Source: Ampelocalamus luodianensis
Lineage: Eukaryota > Streptophyta > Magnoliopsida > Poales > Poaceae
Length of the DNA: 64,000 nt
Direction: 5' to 3'
Assembly: GCA_036346255.1 (NCBI GenBank)
Contig: CM070619.1
Span: 27,534,342-27,598,341, forward strand
Below the pieces are notes generated by a model. The model did no database searches. It was given only the letters and a program-made list of their open reading frames with translations, and was not told the origin of the DNA. This document shows, piece after piece, positions 36,501 to 50,968 of this stretch (positions within the stretch are counted from its first letter, which is position 1; every line of letters starts with the position of its first letter). A program made the translations under genes and the position numbers.

Positions 36501-37766
36501 CAAAATTAGCTGAGGGGAAATCCTGATAGGGATCTGGAACACGATATGACGCGCAAAAGAAGGGATGATCTTCACTGGTTGCGAGGATGACACGGCGGAG
36601 CGGCACGGCCGTGAACCAGAGCTCGAGCATTACTACAATTTGAGCTCAGAAGGAGCAATGGTGATAGGAGTTGGCTTAATGGTGTCTAAAGAAGGAAGAG
36701 GGAGCTTTGGGTGAGCTTAAGTAGGGGCGAGGGCGGAGGAAAATGAGCGGCGACGGTTTCGGCACCGTGGAGCTCAAGAACGGTGCCGACAAACTCGCGA
36801 ACGGAAAAGTGGATGATTGACGCTGCTCAGGGCATGGTCTCTCAGCGGAAGATGCGCCGAGGAAATGCGCGCGAAAATCGGAAAGCGGTGACGAGACAGC
36901 GGAGCTGAGGTGGCGTTCATGCGCGCCACCGCCGGCACTCAGCTCTTCGGCGCAAGGTAGGTGACGACCTGACATGTGGGGCCCGACTGTCAGCGACAGC
37001 AGCGAAGCGGTGCGCACTGCAGACCGCACGTGCGATTAGGTGGTTTGACTCGATCGTGAATGTGTCGACCGCTGATCCGAGATGGACGGCCGAGATTGAT
37101 GTATGCATTCTGACAGTCGGTTGCATGCGCGCCGACGCGGATCGCTCGATTTGCATCGGACGGTCACGATCGATTGGTCTCACGCGCGGTGCAGCTAGTT
37201 GACGCGACCGAGTCAAGTGGCGCGGTCGGATTTGAGTCGGGCTCGGGTTCGAGCTCGACAAACAGTGTTTTCTGATTTTTGATTTTAAAAGCTGAGAGAG
37301 TTTAGGGAATTTTTAGAGATAGATCCCGAGCTCCAAAAATTCCGAAATTTTTATGGTAGCTACTTGAGACAGAGAACAACATTGCATAAATTTTCCAGAA
37401 CTTTTTATGCACTGAAAAGTTCTGCAGAAAATTCACAAGCATGCTGACCTAGGATTTGACCAGATTTCCAACTAGTTTGACTTGACCATTTGAAATAGCA
37501 AATAAAATCTAAAAATTGTGAAATAATTCAGGGAGGTAGATAGGATGATCAAAATGATAGGAAAAATAATTTCAGAGGATGATCACAAGTTTGAAAGCTA
37601 AGAATTTGCTGACAACAATTTCCATTCACAAGAATTTAATTCTAGAAAATGGAAATTGCTAGGGAAAATTTGGAAAACTTCCAAATGATTTGATGAGACA
37701 ACAAAAGTTTTTATTTCTCCTCAAAATTTTACATTGGAAATACAAACCCTAAGTTAGGGTGTTACA
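33502..37766 (-). repeat. 3' LTR of element C (4,265 bp)
   Basis: Collinear with 42470-46750; ends GGTGTTACA. Many differences from the other copy are small changes at CTG/CAG sites. Confidence 0.9.
34292..34303. repeat. CTATTCGAATAG palindrome in the 3' LTR of C
   Basis: Perfect palindrome, followed by CCCCGCAGGG instead of a perfect second palindrome. Confidence 0.7.
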
Positions 37767-40700
37767 AATCTCCTCTTACAGAATCTCGCCCGAGATTCGA
37801 TCACTGGGAAGAAGGATGGGTAAGCAGACGGAGACGATCTTCCCGCTCCCAAGTGGCTTCATCCTCGGAGTGGTTTGACCACTGAACTTTAAGGAACTTG
37901 ATCACACGGTTCCTTGTTCTGCGCTCAGCTTCTTCGAGGATACGAACGGACGCCACGATAAGACAGATCTTCCCGCACATCGATATTTTCCAATGGTGTT
38001 TCCTCAACCGAACACGGAGGCACTTCTTCAATTGCGACACATGGAAAACATCATGCACCTCAAGTGTAGTGGTAACCCAACCGTATGCAACGGCTCCCAC
38101 TTTCTTGACGACGCGATAAGGCCCGACATACCGAGGAGCCAATTTGCCCTTGACACCAAAACGCCGATGACCCTTCAAAGGTGAGACTTTGAGATACACA
38201 AAGTCATTGGGCCGAAACTCAACTCACGGCGACGCCGACCGCATAGCTCTTCCGCTCGATCGAGCTATGCGCAAGTGCTCACGAATCAATCGCACTTGAC
38301 TTTCCGCCTCATTGATCGAATCCGCCAAAGAATTGCCTTTCACCGCCACCGGTTCAACGGTGTTCGCAGCGCCCCATACAAAGCCTCAAACGGTGCCATA
38401 CCGAGACTAGCCTCGAAGTCGTTGTTGTAGGAGAACTCGGCAAGTGGTAGGCACTTCTCCCAATTCTTCCCATAGGAAAGAACACAAGCACGAGCATATC
38501 TTCAAGCACTGATTGACGCTGCCCGCCCACCATCACCGAGGATGGTAGGCGGTCTGAAAGTAAGACGGTACCCATGGCCTCAGATCGTGCAAAGTCGGAA
38601 GTGAAAAGAGAACCACGATTCGACACCATCGCTCGTGGCACACCATGCAAACTCACAATGCGGGATATGTAGAGGTTCGCCAATTTACCGACGCCGAGGG
38701 CGGTACATACCGCGTAAAATGTGCTACCTTTGTCAATCGGTCAATAACCACCCGGATAGCATCCTTCCCCAAGAAGTACGGGCAAACCAGTGATGAAGTC
38801 CATACCAACGGAATCCCACTTCCACTCGTATAGGCAAGGGTCGAGGAGACCGCGGACGCCGATGCTCGCCTTCACGCGACAACATACGCCGCACCGCAAC
38901 GAACCCGCAATCTCGCGCTTCATGCGAGTCCACCGTAATCTCTCGACGCAGATCTTGGTACATTTTAGTGGCCCCGGATGGATGGACAAAGGCGAATCAT
39001 GGGCCTCTCAAGAATCAAATCCCGCAACTCGGGACCTTTGGGACCACAAGCCGCCGCCCAAACCATACGACACCGTGCTCATCTTCCGAGAAACACCGCT
39101 ATCCCATCCTTGATATTCTCGCTTGATCCGTTCACACCGCCATCTCACCGCTTTGTCGCCTTGACTTGATCCACCAAGGTTGGTTGCACAACCAAGGCAA
39201 GAAGGGAACCATGCTCAACCAAACCCAAGTTGAGACGCTGAAACTCGCAAGCAGTGCAGGTTCTTGCTCTTGGATCATCGTAGTATCGCAATACACCTTT
39301 CGCTAAGTGCATCAAGAACCACATTGGCCTTACCCGATGATACCGAATACCCATGTCATAATCTTTGATCAATTCTAGCCATCTCCTCCGCTCGAGGTTC
39401 AGATCCGCCGAGTGAACAAGTATTTCAAACTCTTGTGGTCGGAATACACCTCACGCCGTTACCGATCGATAATGCCGCCAAATCTTGAGTGCATGAACCA
39501 CAAGAAGAAGCTCTAAATCATGGGTGGGATAGTTGAGCTCATGAGGTCTCAATCGCTGGATGCATAAGCAAGCGCCTTGCCTTCCCGCATAAGAACACAT
39601 CCAAGTCCTCGACGAGAGGCATCGCAATAAATATCAAGCTCTTGTGGATATCGGAAGAGTAAGAACTGAGTGAAGTCAATCGCCGCTTGAGCTCAAAGCT
39701 CTTATCACAAGCAGAGGACCACACAAACTTCTTGTCCTTCTTGAGCAATTCGGTCATCGGCTTTGCGATTTTGGAGAAGTTCTCGATAAAGCGCGGTAAT
39801 AGCCCGCTAAGCCGAGAAAACTCCGCGACATCGCTGACTCGACGGTGACCCCAAGATAGAACATCGACGACTTTGGGATCCACGACTATGCCTCCACTGA
39901 AAGAACATGGCCCAAAAATGCCACTTCCTTCAACTAACTCGATTTGTTGAACTTCGATACGGTGGTGCTCCCGCAATTTGCCCAAAACAATCTTCAGATG
40001 CTCAAGATGCTCGCTTGCCTTGGAATAGATAAGAATATCATCAATAAAGACCACCACAAATTTATCCAAATACTCCATGAATACTGAATTCATAAGGTTC
40101 ATGAACAAGGTGGAGCATTGGTTAAGCCAAAGGACATGACGGTGTACTGCATGCTGACCATAACGAGTAGTGAAAGCCGTCTTGAATATCCTCGATCCGA
40201 TCCTCGACTGATGATACCCCATTCTCAAATCAATCTTTGAGAACACCTTGGCTCCACCAACCGATCAAACAGATCATCAATGCGGGCGAGGATATTTGTT
40301 CTTCACCGCCACCTCATTGAGAGGACGGTAATCCACGCACATGCGTAAAGTCTTGTCCTTCTTCTTCACAAAGATCACCGGACAACCCCAAGGAGATGAA
40401 CTGACGGATGAAACCTTTGCTTGGAGCTCACCAAGCCGCTTCTTCAATTCTTCTAGCTCATTGGGAGGCATCCGATACGCGCTTCAAATCGGGATGCACT
40501 GGGGCAGCAACTCGATGACAAACTCGGATCTCGAACCGAGGCATCCTGTAAATCATCAGAAAACATCCTCAAAGTCGATACTATGGGAACATCCCGACCG
40601 CAAGGTGGCTTCGCCTCTAATGCACATAAATGTGGCCTCAGAGCCTGCGCGAAACCCGACCGCCTTTCAAGGGTGGTGAGATAGACAATCTTCCCGCACA

Positions 40701-40960
40701 ATCGATATGCCCCAAGTGTTGGGACAACCAATCCATGCCAAGAATCACATCCGACATCATTGAATCGAGCAAAATAAGGTTTGCCAAAAATCCCACTCCT
40801 TCGACTACGATAGGAACATCCCGACATCAGAATCGGCTCTCATTTCCAACCCGAGAGCGGATGAGCAAAGGAACTCCCAAAGGAACACAGTGAAGACCAC
40901 TAGCAGCAGCAAATGATCTTGAAATAAAAGAATGCGATGCTCGTAATCAAATAATACCGC
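37767..40960 (-). pseudogene. Element C pol, frameshifted
   Basis: Minus-strand pieces: reverse transcriptase 40471-39539 (SSPWGCPVIFVKKKDKTLRM, MFSKIDLRMGYHQ, FVVVFIDDILIYSKAS, FIENFSKIAKPMTELLKKDK), RNase H near 39540-39145, integrase near 39000-38250 (MDFITGLP followed by a frame change) and the C-terminus 38199-37801 (KLAPRYVGPYRVV, VHDVFHVSQLKKCLRV, VQWSNHSEDEATWERED). The catalytic FIDD is intact. Domain order is that of Ty3/gypsy. Confidence 0.85.
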
Positions 40961-42043
40961 AGCGGGACGAATTAACGAAGTGTACCCATCACGACCTCCG
41001 CGCCCCGAGCCTCCTTAGCCGAAAGGTGGTTGACTCGACACGCCGCACCGGGCTTCGGATCATCTTCGTCGTGGATGACCACTCCCGCCGCGCCCTCCAT
41101 TAGGACGAGGGGCGCATCGCAACACTCGAGGGCAAGCGTTGGCGAGTGGCCCTTGTTGTGGCAAATAAAACAAGTAACCTCGCCGCCGGATTGCGGAGGC
41201 CGCTCTGTTGCTGGATCGCAGCGCACGTGGTTGAAACACGGCCGCGGTGGGCGAGAGCCGGTGCAGATGGCCTCGGCGCGGTGGAGCAAAAGAATGGGCC
41301 TCGGTGCCGCCCACCGAGGACTAACGAGGCCGTGTGAGTAGACCGATGAGCCTCCCATTTGCGCTATAGACTCGCCAGCCGCTTTGCCTTATGCTCGCAA
41401 CAATGGCCTTATCCACTAAGGCCCGAAAGTCGGGAAGTCCATGATAGACACCGCCCCGCAGCTCTCCGACAAGCCATCCATAAACTTCTCCCGCTTAGCC
41501 TCATCTCGAGGCCACCTCCCGAGCATAACGAGCCAAATGATTAAACTCGAGAGGTACTCGTCACGCATTTGCGCCCTTGCTTGAGCGCGAGGAATTCTTT
41601 CTTTTCAGCTTCATCAGCCATCCGGGATGTGGGCCCGACGAAAGGTCGTCCCGAATTCCTCCCACGCGACCACATGGCCCGCGGCCGCATGGCGAGATAG
41701 TTCTCCCACCATGAGTGCCGCGCCTCGCCGGTGGGACGCGAAGAGTGCCTTATCTCGCGCCGCATCGAGCTATGTTGAGCTTCGCCAACCATGCGCAGCC
41801 AATCGTCCGCATCGAGAGGGTCCTCGAGCGGAGAAAGTCGGCGGTCGTGGTACGGAGGAACTCGCAAGTCCCCGCGAGTCCGTGGCCGCCACCACCGGCA
41901 GGAGTGGAGGTATTCCTAGCAATAACCTCCAAGATGCGCTGCTCGTCCATGCGGTTTCGCTCGATCGGCGAGAACCTCACCATGGTCGGAGGAGGGGAAG
42001 CTCTCATCATGACCACCACTGACCGCCAAGGCTCTCCCGCCAT
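40961..42043 (-). pseudogene. Element C gag, frameshifted
   Basis: A likely start at 42043 leads into a region with RILEVIARNTSTPAGGG. The zinc knuckle CFICHNKGH is followed by a one-base loss that removes the last cysteine spacing. The untranslated leader at 42044-42452 shows no gene. Confidence 0.7.
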
Positions 42044-42452
42044 CCTGCTTCACTAAGACAAGTTAGCAACAACTCAAGAGCAAGAAAGCCCAAAATTCAC
42101 TCAAAACAAATTAAACAAACACAAGGCAGTGATAAAGCTCACTCAAAGCAAAAATCGACACATAACTACTCACTTTACACCTTACCCTATTATTCCCACA
42201 ATTTTTAGTTAGAATAATCTTCCAAGGTTTTCCCAAAGACTGATTCTACCGGTAGTAACTATCTTTTGAAAGGAAAGAGAGAAACCAAGTTTCAAAACTC
42301 AAATTAGAGGAAGGTGAGAGTAGAAAGCTAAGATAGATAAGGAGTAAACCTCGAGAACTCGCCTAGTTTTTATAAACCCTTTTGATACTTTGAAAATAAG
42401 CCTTTCCAAAATATCCTAAGGACGACTATGCTTGGGTTACTACGGTCAGAAT

Positions 42453-42465
42453 GGCTCTGATACCA
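42453..42465 (-). other. Primer binding site of element C (tRNA-iMet)
   Basis: Minus strand TGGTATCAGAGCC, intact, four bases from the 5' LTR. Confidence 0.9.
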
Positions 42466-42469
42466 ACTT

Positions 42470-45400
42470 TGTGAGGACCCCAATTTATTTGGCTTGTAAT
42501 GCTTAACCAACCACCGGTCCTAGCATCACAAATCAAATAAATCGATCTCTAGATATGTATACTTCCTGTAAAGCAAGATACACACCTCGGTACAAAATTA
42601 GACATCAACTCCATTCCAAACATAGAGTCCAAACACTACACTACCAAACGGAAGATAAACAAATAGTAGAGTTATTACGCATAAAGGCCGATGTGCCAAG
42701 GTACACAAATAAACAAGAACGACAAATGAAGCAAAAGTGCCATAAGATGGCTATAAACAAAGCCAATCGGTGTGCCTTCAACCCACAAGGCATCCGACCG
42801 ACCGCCAAGTCTAGTCGCCCACGAAACGGCAACACGACTCACGTAGTGAGGCCCTTGGGCTCACCTTCTTCCTCCGCAACAAAAACATTAAGCAAAGCAC
42901 CGAGTACAAAGATTGTCTTTGTACCCGCAAGACCGACGTGTGAACTAGCGCACTGCTCATATGCTACATGCAAGCTTGTTTGGTGGAGGCCGTATGTTTT
43001 ATTTGCATAAAGCCAATTTTCATTTGCAATAAGGTGATATGATTTTAAAGGCAAGTTTGCAATTCATTTTAAGATTAAAATAACAAGAAGGATATTAATA
43101 ACAAAAGCGAAAGATAAACCACCTAGAAGTGACTATCCCAATAGTCACCATTAACAATAGCACTAATCCGCATTCGCACTCACCCATCAAGTTTTAATTT
43201 AAATGTTGTAGTCTAACTCTCGATAAGCTTACCCAAGCGTGTCCATCACCTAGGACGAGGCTATTCGAATAGTTTTTAACCCCGCAGGTGTACCATCGCA
43301 CCCACACTTGCATCGCCTTTAAGCCAAAGCACACTCCAAGGTATGCCGCACACTAAGTCCTACGATACTTTTTCCAATATTGTGTATTAACTACGAGCCG
43401 CTCGTATGGATAGAAATCCATACGCTACATGGTAAAGCCGAAAAGACAACTACCCACTCAGATAAAGCTTTTGGACAACTACCATGCTCCCACCTCCATC
43501 CCTCCCGCGACCTCCCGCGACCCTGAGCCAATACACGCCAAAGTACTAGGTCAAGAGAGGTCCCATACCTCTAGTGTGGTTAGCACGCCGAAATGCCCTG
43601 GATAATGTAAACTCACAAGATGTTCGGTCCTTAATTGACCCGGCACCTTTCGATCACACCCAATGATCACACCAATCTTACCACAGTTCTGCCTAAATCA
43701 TTTTTGTTTTCAGTTTTAGTTTTGCAATTAAACATAGCAGAAATGCTGAAATATAAAGTTATAGAAAATTTTGTGTGATCAAGGTTACCGACTAAGTCGA
43801 TAACCGCCCATTTCTACCGATACTAAGCATGTCTAAGCAATTTGACCCGGATCTACTAAGTGACAAGAGATCATCCAGCGACCTCTAATCACAGCAAATA
43901 ACCTAGGCTCAGGTAGTAGAGATCAATATTTTGTCTACAGGATATGCAGCTACGGATTTAACTAATCAATTTAACACAAATTAAGCGATGCATACATACA
44001 GTTGAAACAAAATATTAGACTTTAAAATACTGGGATAAACATGATCAAACTGCTTGCCTGGCTGCTGTTGCTCAATATGTTGCGGAGGATCGTTCTCAGG
44101 GTTGCCGCAAATATCGAAGCCTAACGATTGAACAAATAACAGCGAAAAAGAACGAATAACACCGACAAAAACTCAAAAATCAAATGCGAACACCAATTTA
44201 CACAGAGGCTAGACCATCACAAAAAGGAGAAACAAAATAGCAGCTACAGAGACCCACTCACTTATTTGTCAGGTTAACCACAAAATCACTCTTCTTATAT
44301 GATTTAAACTTTCTACAGACTTTGATGGTGATTGTGTGCACATCTATTATTTAATCATCAAGTTAACACATCAAAAACAACTAGTTTCTCTAACTCAACC
44401 ATTGTTAGCTGATATTACAGAACCTACAAAAAGCTATTGACAACACTAACCAGTCAAGTATCCAACTATGAGATGCTAAACAAAATTCTAATTGAATTTA
44501 GGCTAGAATAAAATTCAGCTACTAACACACCTAAGTATCACATCATCATAAGAAAGGTTATCACAATTCAGATGCTACTACACCAAATCTTAATGTACTG
44601 ATAAAGCAAAAGTACAGAGACAATAACATGATCAGCTAACTATCCCTAATGATCAAACATGACAACAAGAGCTTTGAAACTTAAAGATACTAACTAAATG
44701 ATTTCATGCTAACCTCTACAACAAAAGGGAGTCATCCAACACTAAACAAGGATCCAAAGCATGAGTATGAAACTAAAATCTAGTCACTGACAACAGAAAC
44801 GACAACATGAACAATTACAGAGAACAACACTAAAAACTTTCAAACTCCCAAAACCAAAATGATCATGCATGAGAGTGAACTAAAGAACATTCCTAACCAT
44901 GATTAGAGACTAAAGAACTGGTTTTGAAGGAGTGGGCCCCACTGTCAGACAAACAGAGAGGAACACAACAGAAGAACAGAGAGGATCGGCTGCTCTGGAC
45001 CTGAAACTGCCACCGGCGAAGGAGTGGCGGCGCGGGCTGTGCGACGGCCAAAATGGGTCGCCCAGAGGTTGCTGAAGCTAAGGGTGGTCGCGGGGCAGCC
45101 GGAGATGCACGGCGGTGGCGCAGCCGACGAGCACGCGGCGGCAGTGGGGTGACAAGGTGCGGCCGCACTGAGAGGAAGACAATGAAATTTAGCGCAAGAT
45201 GGGCATCCGTGAGTTACCAGAACTCACCGGAATGACGCGAGCTCAAGAGGTCGCCGAGATGGCCGGCGACGAGCCCACGGCGGCGCAAGGTGGTTAACGA
45301 CGAAGGAACAACCTGAGCAAAAACAGGAGAAAAGGGAGATGGAGATAGCTCGAGTGAGTGCACTAGATAGTGCTGGTGCGAGCAATTGCCCAAAGAACCA

Positions 45401-46750
45401 ACTCACCGGAGATGAGGACGATAATCCCACTTTCGGCCGAAAAAGAGGGACACCAAAATTCAATGGCCCCCTGCGAGTGAAACTCAAAATTAGCTGAGGG
45501 GAAATCCTGATAGGGATCTGGAACACGATATGACGCGCAAAAGAAGGGATGATCTTCACTGGTTGCGAGGATGACACGGCGGAGCGGCACGGCCGTGAAC
45601 CAGAGCTCGAGCATTACTACGATTTGAGCTCAGAAGGAGCAATGGTGATAGGAGTTGGCTTAATGGTGTCTAAAGAAGGAAGAGGGAGCTTTGGGTGAGC
45701 TTAAGTAGGGGCGAGGGCGGAGGAAAATGAGCGGCGACGGTTTCGGCAACGTGGAGCTCAAGAACGGTGCCGACAAACTGGCGAACGGAAAAGTGGATGA
45801 TTGGCGCTGCTCAGGGCATGGTCTCTCAGCGGAAGATGCGGCCGAGGAAATGCGCGCGAGAAAATCGGAAAGCGGTGACGAGACAGCGGAGCTGAGGTGG
45901 CGTTCATGCGCGCCACCGCCGGCACTCAGCTCTTCGGCGCAAGGTAGGTGACGACCTGACATGTGGGGCCCGATTCGGCGGCAAGAAGCGGTGCGCGACC
46001 GTAGACCGCACGGTGCGATTAGGTGGTTTGACTCGATCAGAATGTGTCGCACCGCTGGATCCGAGATGGACGGTCGAGATTGATGTATGCATTCGGACAG
46101 TCGGTTGCATGCGCGCAAGACGTGGATCGCTCGATTTGCATCGGACGGTCACGATCGATTGGTCTCGCGCGGTGCAGCTAGTTGACGCGACCGAGTCAAG
46201 TGGCGCGGTCGGATTTGAGTCGGGCTCGGGTTTGAGCCCGACAAACAGTGTTTTCTGATTTTTGATTTTAAAAGCTGAGAGAGTTTAGGGAATTTTTAGA
46301 GATAGATCCCGAGCTCCAAAAATTCCGAAATTTTTATGGTAGCTACTTGAGACAGAGAACAACATTGCATAAATTTTCCAGAACTTTTTATGCACTGAAA
46401 AGTTCTGCAGAAAATTCACAAGCATGCTGACCTAGGATTTGACCAGATTTCCAACTAGTTTGACTTGGCCATTTGAAATAGCAAATAAAATCTAAAAATT
46501 GTGAAATAATTCAGGGAGGTAGATAGGATGATCAAAATGATAGGAAAAATAATTTCAGAGGATGATCACAAGTTTGAAAGCTAAGAATTTGCTGACAACA
46601 ATTTCCATTCACAAGAATTTAAATCTAGAAAATGGAAATTGCTAGGGAAAATTTGGAAAACTTCCAAATGATTTGATGAGACAACAAAAGTTTTTATTTC
46701 TCCTCAAAATTTTACATTGGAAATACAAAACCTAAGTTAGGGCTGTTACA
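42470..46750 (-). repeat. 5' LTR of element C (4,281 bp)
   Basis: Starts TGTGAGGACCCCAATT and ends GGCTGTTACA, next to the CCGAC target copy. Confidence 0.9.
43261..43272. repeat. CTATTCGAATAG palindrome in the 5' LTR of C
   Basis: Perfect palindrome in the conserved block. Confidence 0.7.
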
Positions 46751-47709
46751 CCGACTTTGGGGAAGATGACCGCGCGCAGCACCACAGTGAGGGAGGCCCC
46801 AAATTGGCGGCGGCTCCCTGCTCCAGGTGGTGTGAGGCTCCTGGTGACGCGGCCGAGAAGGAGCGAGAACCACCGGAGTAGCTAGAACGGCGGTGAGGTC
46901 TTTTCGGCCGAAGCGGGAGCTCGGGTTTGCTCGCGGAGGAAGGAGAAAGGGGAGCACAGGAGGGGTGGGTGAAGCTTATAAGGAGGTGGAGGAGGTCTGG
47001 GCGCCGCTGGGGTAGCCGTTGGCGGGGTTGGTGAGCTGCTGACGCGGGCACGTGCGCGGCGGCAGCGAGCAGGTGGGCGGCAACGGGAAGAAGAAGACCA
47101 GCGCAGGCGGCAGCGCGGGCGCGAGCCAGGCTGGGGTGCGGTCGGTGGGACGCAGCGCGGTCGAGCCAACTCGGCCGAGTCGGACTCGAGTTCGAGCTCG
47201 GTCGGGTGAACAAAGATTAGACCTGATTTAATTTGAATTTTGTGCTGAAAATTTGAGGATTTAATTGGAGGGCCAAATGAACTCCAAATTTGATGAAATT
47301 TTAACTGAAGCTAAGTAGTTAGATGATTGAACTCCCCTAAAACTTTCAGAAGTTTTTATGCATTATATTTTATGTTAAAAATTCCAGAAGTGATAAACTA
47401 GGGTTTGACCAATTGAAATGTTGGTTTGACCTGCCCCCAAAATCATTCAAATAATTTCTAAAAATCATGAAATAATTTAGGGGCGTTACCAAGCAACATT
47501 AGAACCAAGGAAAATTATTTCCAAGGGTTTAACAAAAGATTTTACCAAGGAGGTGGTCGACTTGATAAACGAGGCTTTTGACTTTGAATTTTCCAAAATT
47601 CTTTTTACAAGAATTTTCTTAAAAGTTCAAAAGCACAAGGATGTAATAAAAGTTTTAATTTACCTCAATTTCTTACATTTGAAACACAAGCCAAAATGGG
47701 GATGTTACA
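46751..47709 (-). repeat. LTR2 of element B, second part
   Basis: Continues LTR2 from CCGACTTTGGGG, matching LTR1 at about 24389, and ends GGGATGTTACA before the polypurine tract of internal 2. Confidence 0.9.
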
Positions 47710-50700
47710 AACCTCCCCTTACAAAAATCTCGTCCGAGATTTGGTTCACTCGGAAAAGAAGGAGGGGTAGTCTGCACGAAGACGATCTTCTCGCTCCCAA
47801 GTAGCCCCATCCTCGGAATGGTTTGACCACCGAACTTTAAGGAACTTGATGGTCTTGTTCCTGGTTCTTCGCTCACCTCTCGAGTATGCGAACAGGTGCT
47901 CGCGATGAGGTCAAATCTTCCCGAACATCCGTGGTTTCCAACGAGCTTCTCTGTTGGAACACGGAGGCACTTCTTTAGCCGGGACACATGGAAAACATCA
48001 TGTACCCCGCAAGTGCGGCAGTAACTCCAACTTGTAGGCGACGGCTCCTTCTTGTCGATAATACGATATGGACCGACATATCAAGGAGCTAACTTGCCCT
48101 TGACACCAAAACGCCGTGACCTTTCGAGGAGAAACCTTGAGATAAACGGTCATTGGGCTCAAAGCTCAACTCACGACGACGGCGGTCCGCATAGCTCTTT
48201 TGCTCGGATTGAGCCGCGTGCGTAGCGATCACGAATGAGTGGACTTGACCCTCGGCCTCATTAATCGAGTCCGCCAAGGAAAGGTCTTTCACCGGTTTCG
48301 ACCAGTTCAACGGGTCCTACACTTTCTCCCGTATAAGGCCTCAAATGGTGCCATGCCGAGACCGCTTGGAAGCCGTTGTTATAAGAAAACTCGCGAATGG
48401 CAAGCACTTCTCCCAATGCTTCCCAAAGGAAAGGACACAAGCTCGAAGCATGTCCTCCAAAACTTGGCTGACCCTCTCGGGCCGACCATCCGCTTGGGGT
48501 GATATGTCAGGCCGAAGAAAGACGAGTTCCCATAGCTTCTTGCAAGCTATGCCGAATCGAAGTGAAGATGGAACCACGATCGAAATGATCGCCTTTGCAC
48601 TACCATGCAAGCTCACGATCCGGTGATATAGAGCTCCGCAAGGTGACCGCATTTAATCTTGGTCTTGATCGAAGAAAGTGTGCCACTTTCGCCAACCGGT
48701 CAATGATAACCCAAATGGCATCATTGCCCTCGGTGACTGGGTAGGCGGTGATAAAATCCATCCCGACCGAATCCCACTTCCATTCCGAATGGGCAAGGGT
48801 CAAGCAATCCACCGACGCCGATGCTCGGCCTTGACACGATGACACACGCCGCACTCTAAGAACGAATCTTGCGATCTCCTCTTCATTCGGTCCACCAAAA
48901 CCTCTCGCGAAGATCCCGTACATCTTCGTGGCCCCGGATGAATGGATAACAGGAATCGTGGGCTTCGCGGAGGATCAAATCCCGCAACTCCATGTCCTTT
49001 GGAACCACGAGGCGTGTTCGAACCTCACGACACCAAGCTCATCTATAGAGAAGCACTTGGTTGTTCCATTTTTGACATTTTCCTTGATGCGGTTCACTCC
49101 AACATTTGATCACGAAAGCGCACTGATTCGATCCACCAAGGTTGGTCAGACAACCAAGGCGGCGAGGAACCATGCTCAACCAAACCCAAGTTGAGACTGA
49201 AACTCCTCCAGCAGAGGGGTCGAGGCTTTGGAGCAACAATGCATTGCAATGCGCTTATGACTAAGCGCATCCGCAACGACATTGGCCTTGCCCTGATGGT
49301 AGTGAATACCCATGTCATAATCCTTGATCAACTCCAACCATCTCCTTTGCCACGAGGTTCAGATCTGGTTGGGTGAACAAATACTTTAAGCTTTTGTGAT
49401 CCGAATACACTTCACAACGACACCGATTAGGTAATGTCGCCGATCTTAAGTGCATGAATCACAGCCGCCAACTCCAAGTCATGGGTAGGATAGTTAAGTT
49501 CATGAGATCTCAATTGCCTTGATGCATAGGCCACTACCTTGCCTTCTTGCATAAGGACACAACCGAGGCCTCGACGGTAAGCGCCACAAAAGATATCAAG
49601 CTTCGACGGACATCGGAGAACAAGAACGGAGCGTGGTCAATCGCTTCTAAGTTCTTGAAACTTTCTCACAATCAGCGACCACGAGAACTTCTTGTCCTTC
49701 TTGAGCAACCCCGTCATCGCTTCGCTATCTTGGAGAAGTTCTCGATAAAGCGACGATAGTATCCCGCTAAACCAAGAAAACTCCGAACTTCGTGACCGGC
49801 GGGTCGACTCAGAAAGCACGCGCGATCTTGCTAGGATCTACGCCACGCCTCCGCCGAAAGAATATGGCCCAAGAAGGCTACTTCCTTCAACCGTAACGCG
49901 CACTTGTCGAACTCGCATACGGTGGTGCTCACGGCTTGCCCAACACAAGCCTCGGATGCTCGGCGTGTTCCTCATCGCCCGGGAGTAGATAAGGATATCA
50001 TCGATGAAGACCACAACGAACCTATCCAAATACTCCATGAACACCGAATTCATGAGGTTCATGAACAAGGCCGAGCATTGGTTGCGAACGACATGACGGT
50101 ATACTCGCAAGCCATAACGAGTAGAAAAAGCCGTCTTTGGAATATCCTCGTGTCGAATCCGAACTCGATGATATCCCACTCTCGCATCAATCTTGAGAAA
50201 ACTCGAGCTCCAGTTAATTGATCGAAGAGATCGCCGATACGGGCAAAGGGTACTTGTTCTTTACCGTTACTTCATTAAGTGGACGGTAATCAACGCACAT
50301 GCGCAGCGCCTTGTCCTTTTTCGACAAAGATTGCTGAGCATCCCCAAGGAGATGAGCTAGGGCGGATGAAACCCTTCTCTTGTAGCTCACCCAGCTGCTT
50401 CTTCAACTCTACCAACTCGACTGGGTCCATTTGGTAAGGCCTCTTGGAAATCGGGCGATGCACGGAACCAACTCAATGACAAACTCGAGGTCTCGAACCG
50501 TGGCATCCCCGAAGGTCGCCGAAAGACATCAACAAAGTCACATACCACCGACTTCACTAATATCTAGAGTCGGCTTCGCTTCAAGCGCGAAGAGATGCGG
50601 ACTCGCAGCCTTCGGCGAAAGCGAACCGCCGCCGTAAGGATCGTGAGGTAGATGAGCCTCCTAGCGCAATCAATTTGTCCCATGTGCCGAGACAACCAAT

Positions 50701-50968
50701 CCATGCCTAGGATTACATCTAAGCTCGCCGACTAAAGGAGGATAAGGTTTGCCAAGAATCCGACCCCTTCTATCTCAACAGGGACATCCCTACACTCAGA
50801 CTCAGCTCTCAACTCCGAACCGGGAGAGCGAATGAGCAGTGGGACCAACAATGGAGTAAAAAGAAGACCTCCCACAGCAGCAAAAGACTCAGAAACAAAT
50901 GAATGAGATGCGCCGGAATCAAACAAAATCAGAGCGTGGAAAGAGTTAACCGAAAGGGTACCCAACAC
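47710..50968 (-). pseudogene. Element B internal 2: pol, frameshifted
   Basis: The protease motif LFDSGASHSFVS is intact in an open stretch 50968-50732. Reverse transcriptase pieces follow (GYHRVRIRHEDIPKTAFSTR, FVVVFIDDILIYSRA near 49990-50030), then RNase H, integrase (MDFITAYPVTEGNDAIWVIID near 48750) and the chromodomain-like C-terminus near 47720-47990. It shares with internal 1 the frame break just after FIDDILIYSRA. Confidence 0.85.

Larger units (their letters stand above)
33502..46750 (-). mobile_element. Element C: gypsy retrotransposon nested in LTR2 of B
   Basis: A complete two-LTR element: 3' LTR 33502-37766, internal 37767-42469, 5' LTR 42470-46750. It is flanked by CCGAT (33497-33501) and CCGAC (46751-46755), and its left LTR starts CGTGAGG where the right one starts TGTGAGG. 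Undoing one TCG-for-CTG swap at the left junction would give both a perfect CCGAC duplication and a normal TG end. The LTRs differ from B beyond the first dozen bases but share blocks with B and D. It is the innermost layer of the main nest and therefore the youngest there. Confidence 0.9.

Noticed and set aside
35910..37261. Possible gene in the C LTR (also at 44,893-46,258)
   Set aside because: The frames lie inside a 4.3-kb LTR present twice, run on both strands and have no known domain; promoter and leader sequence is a better explanation.
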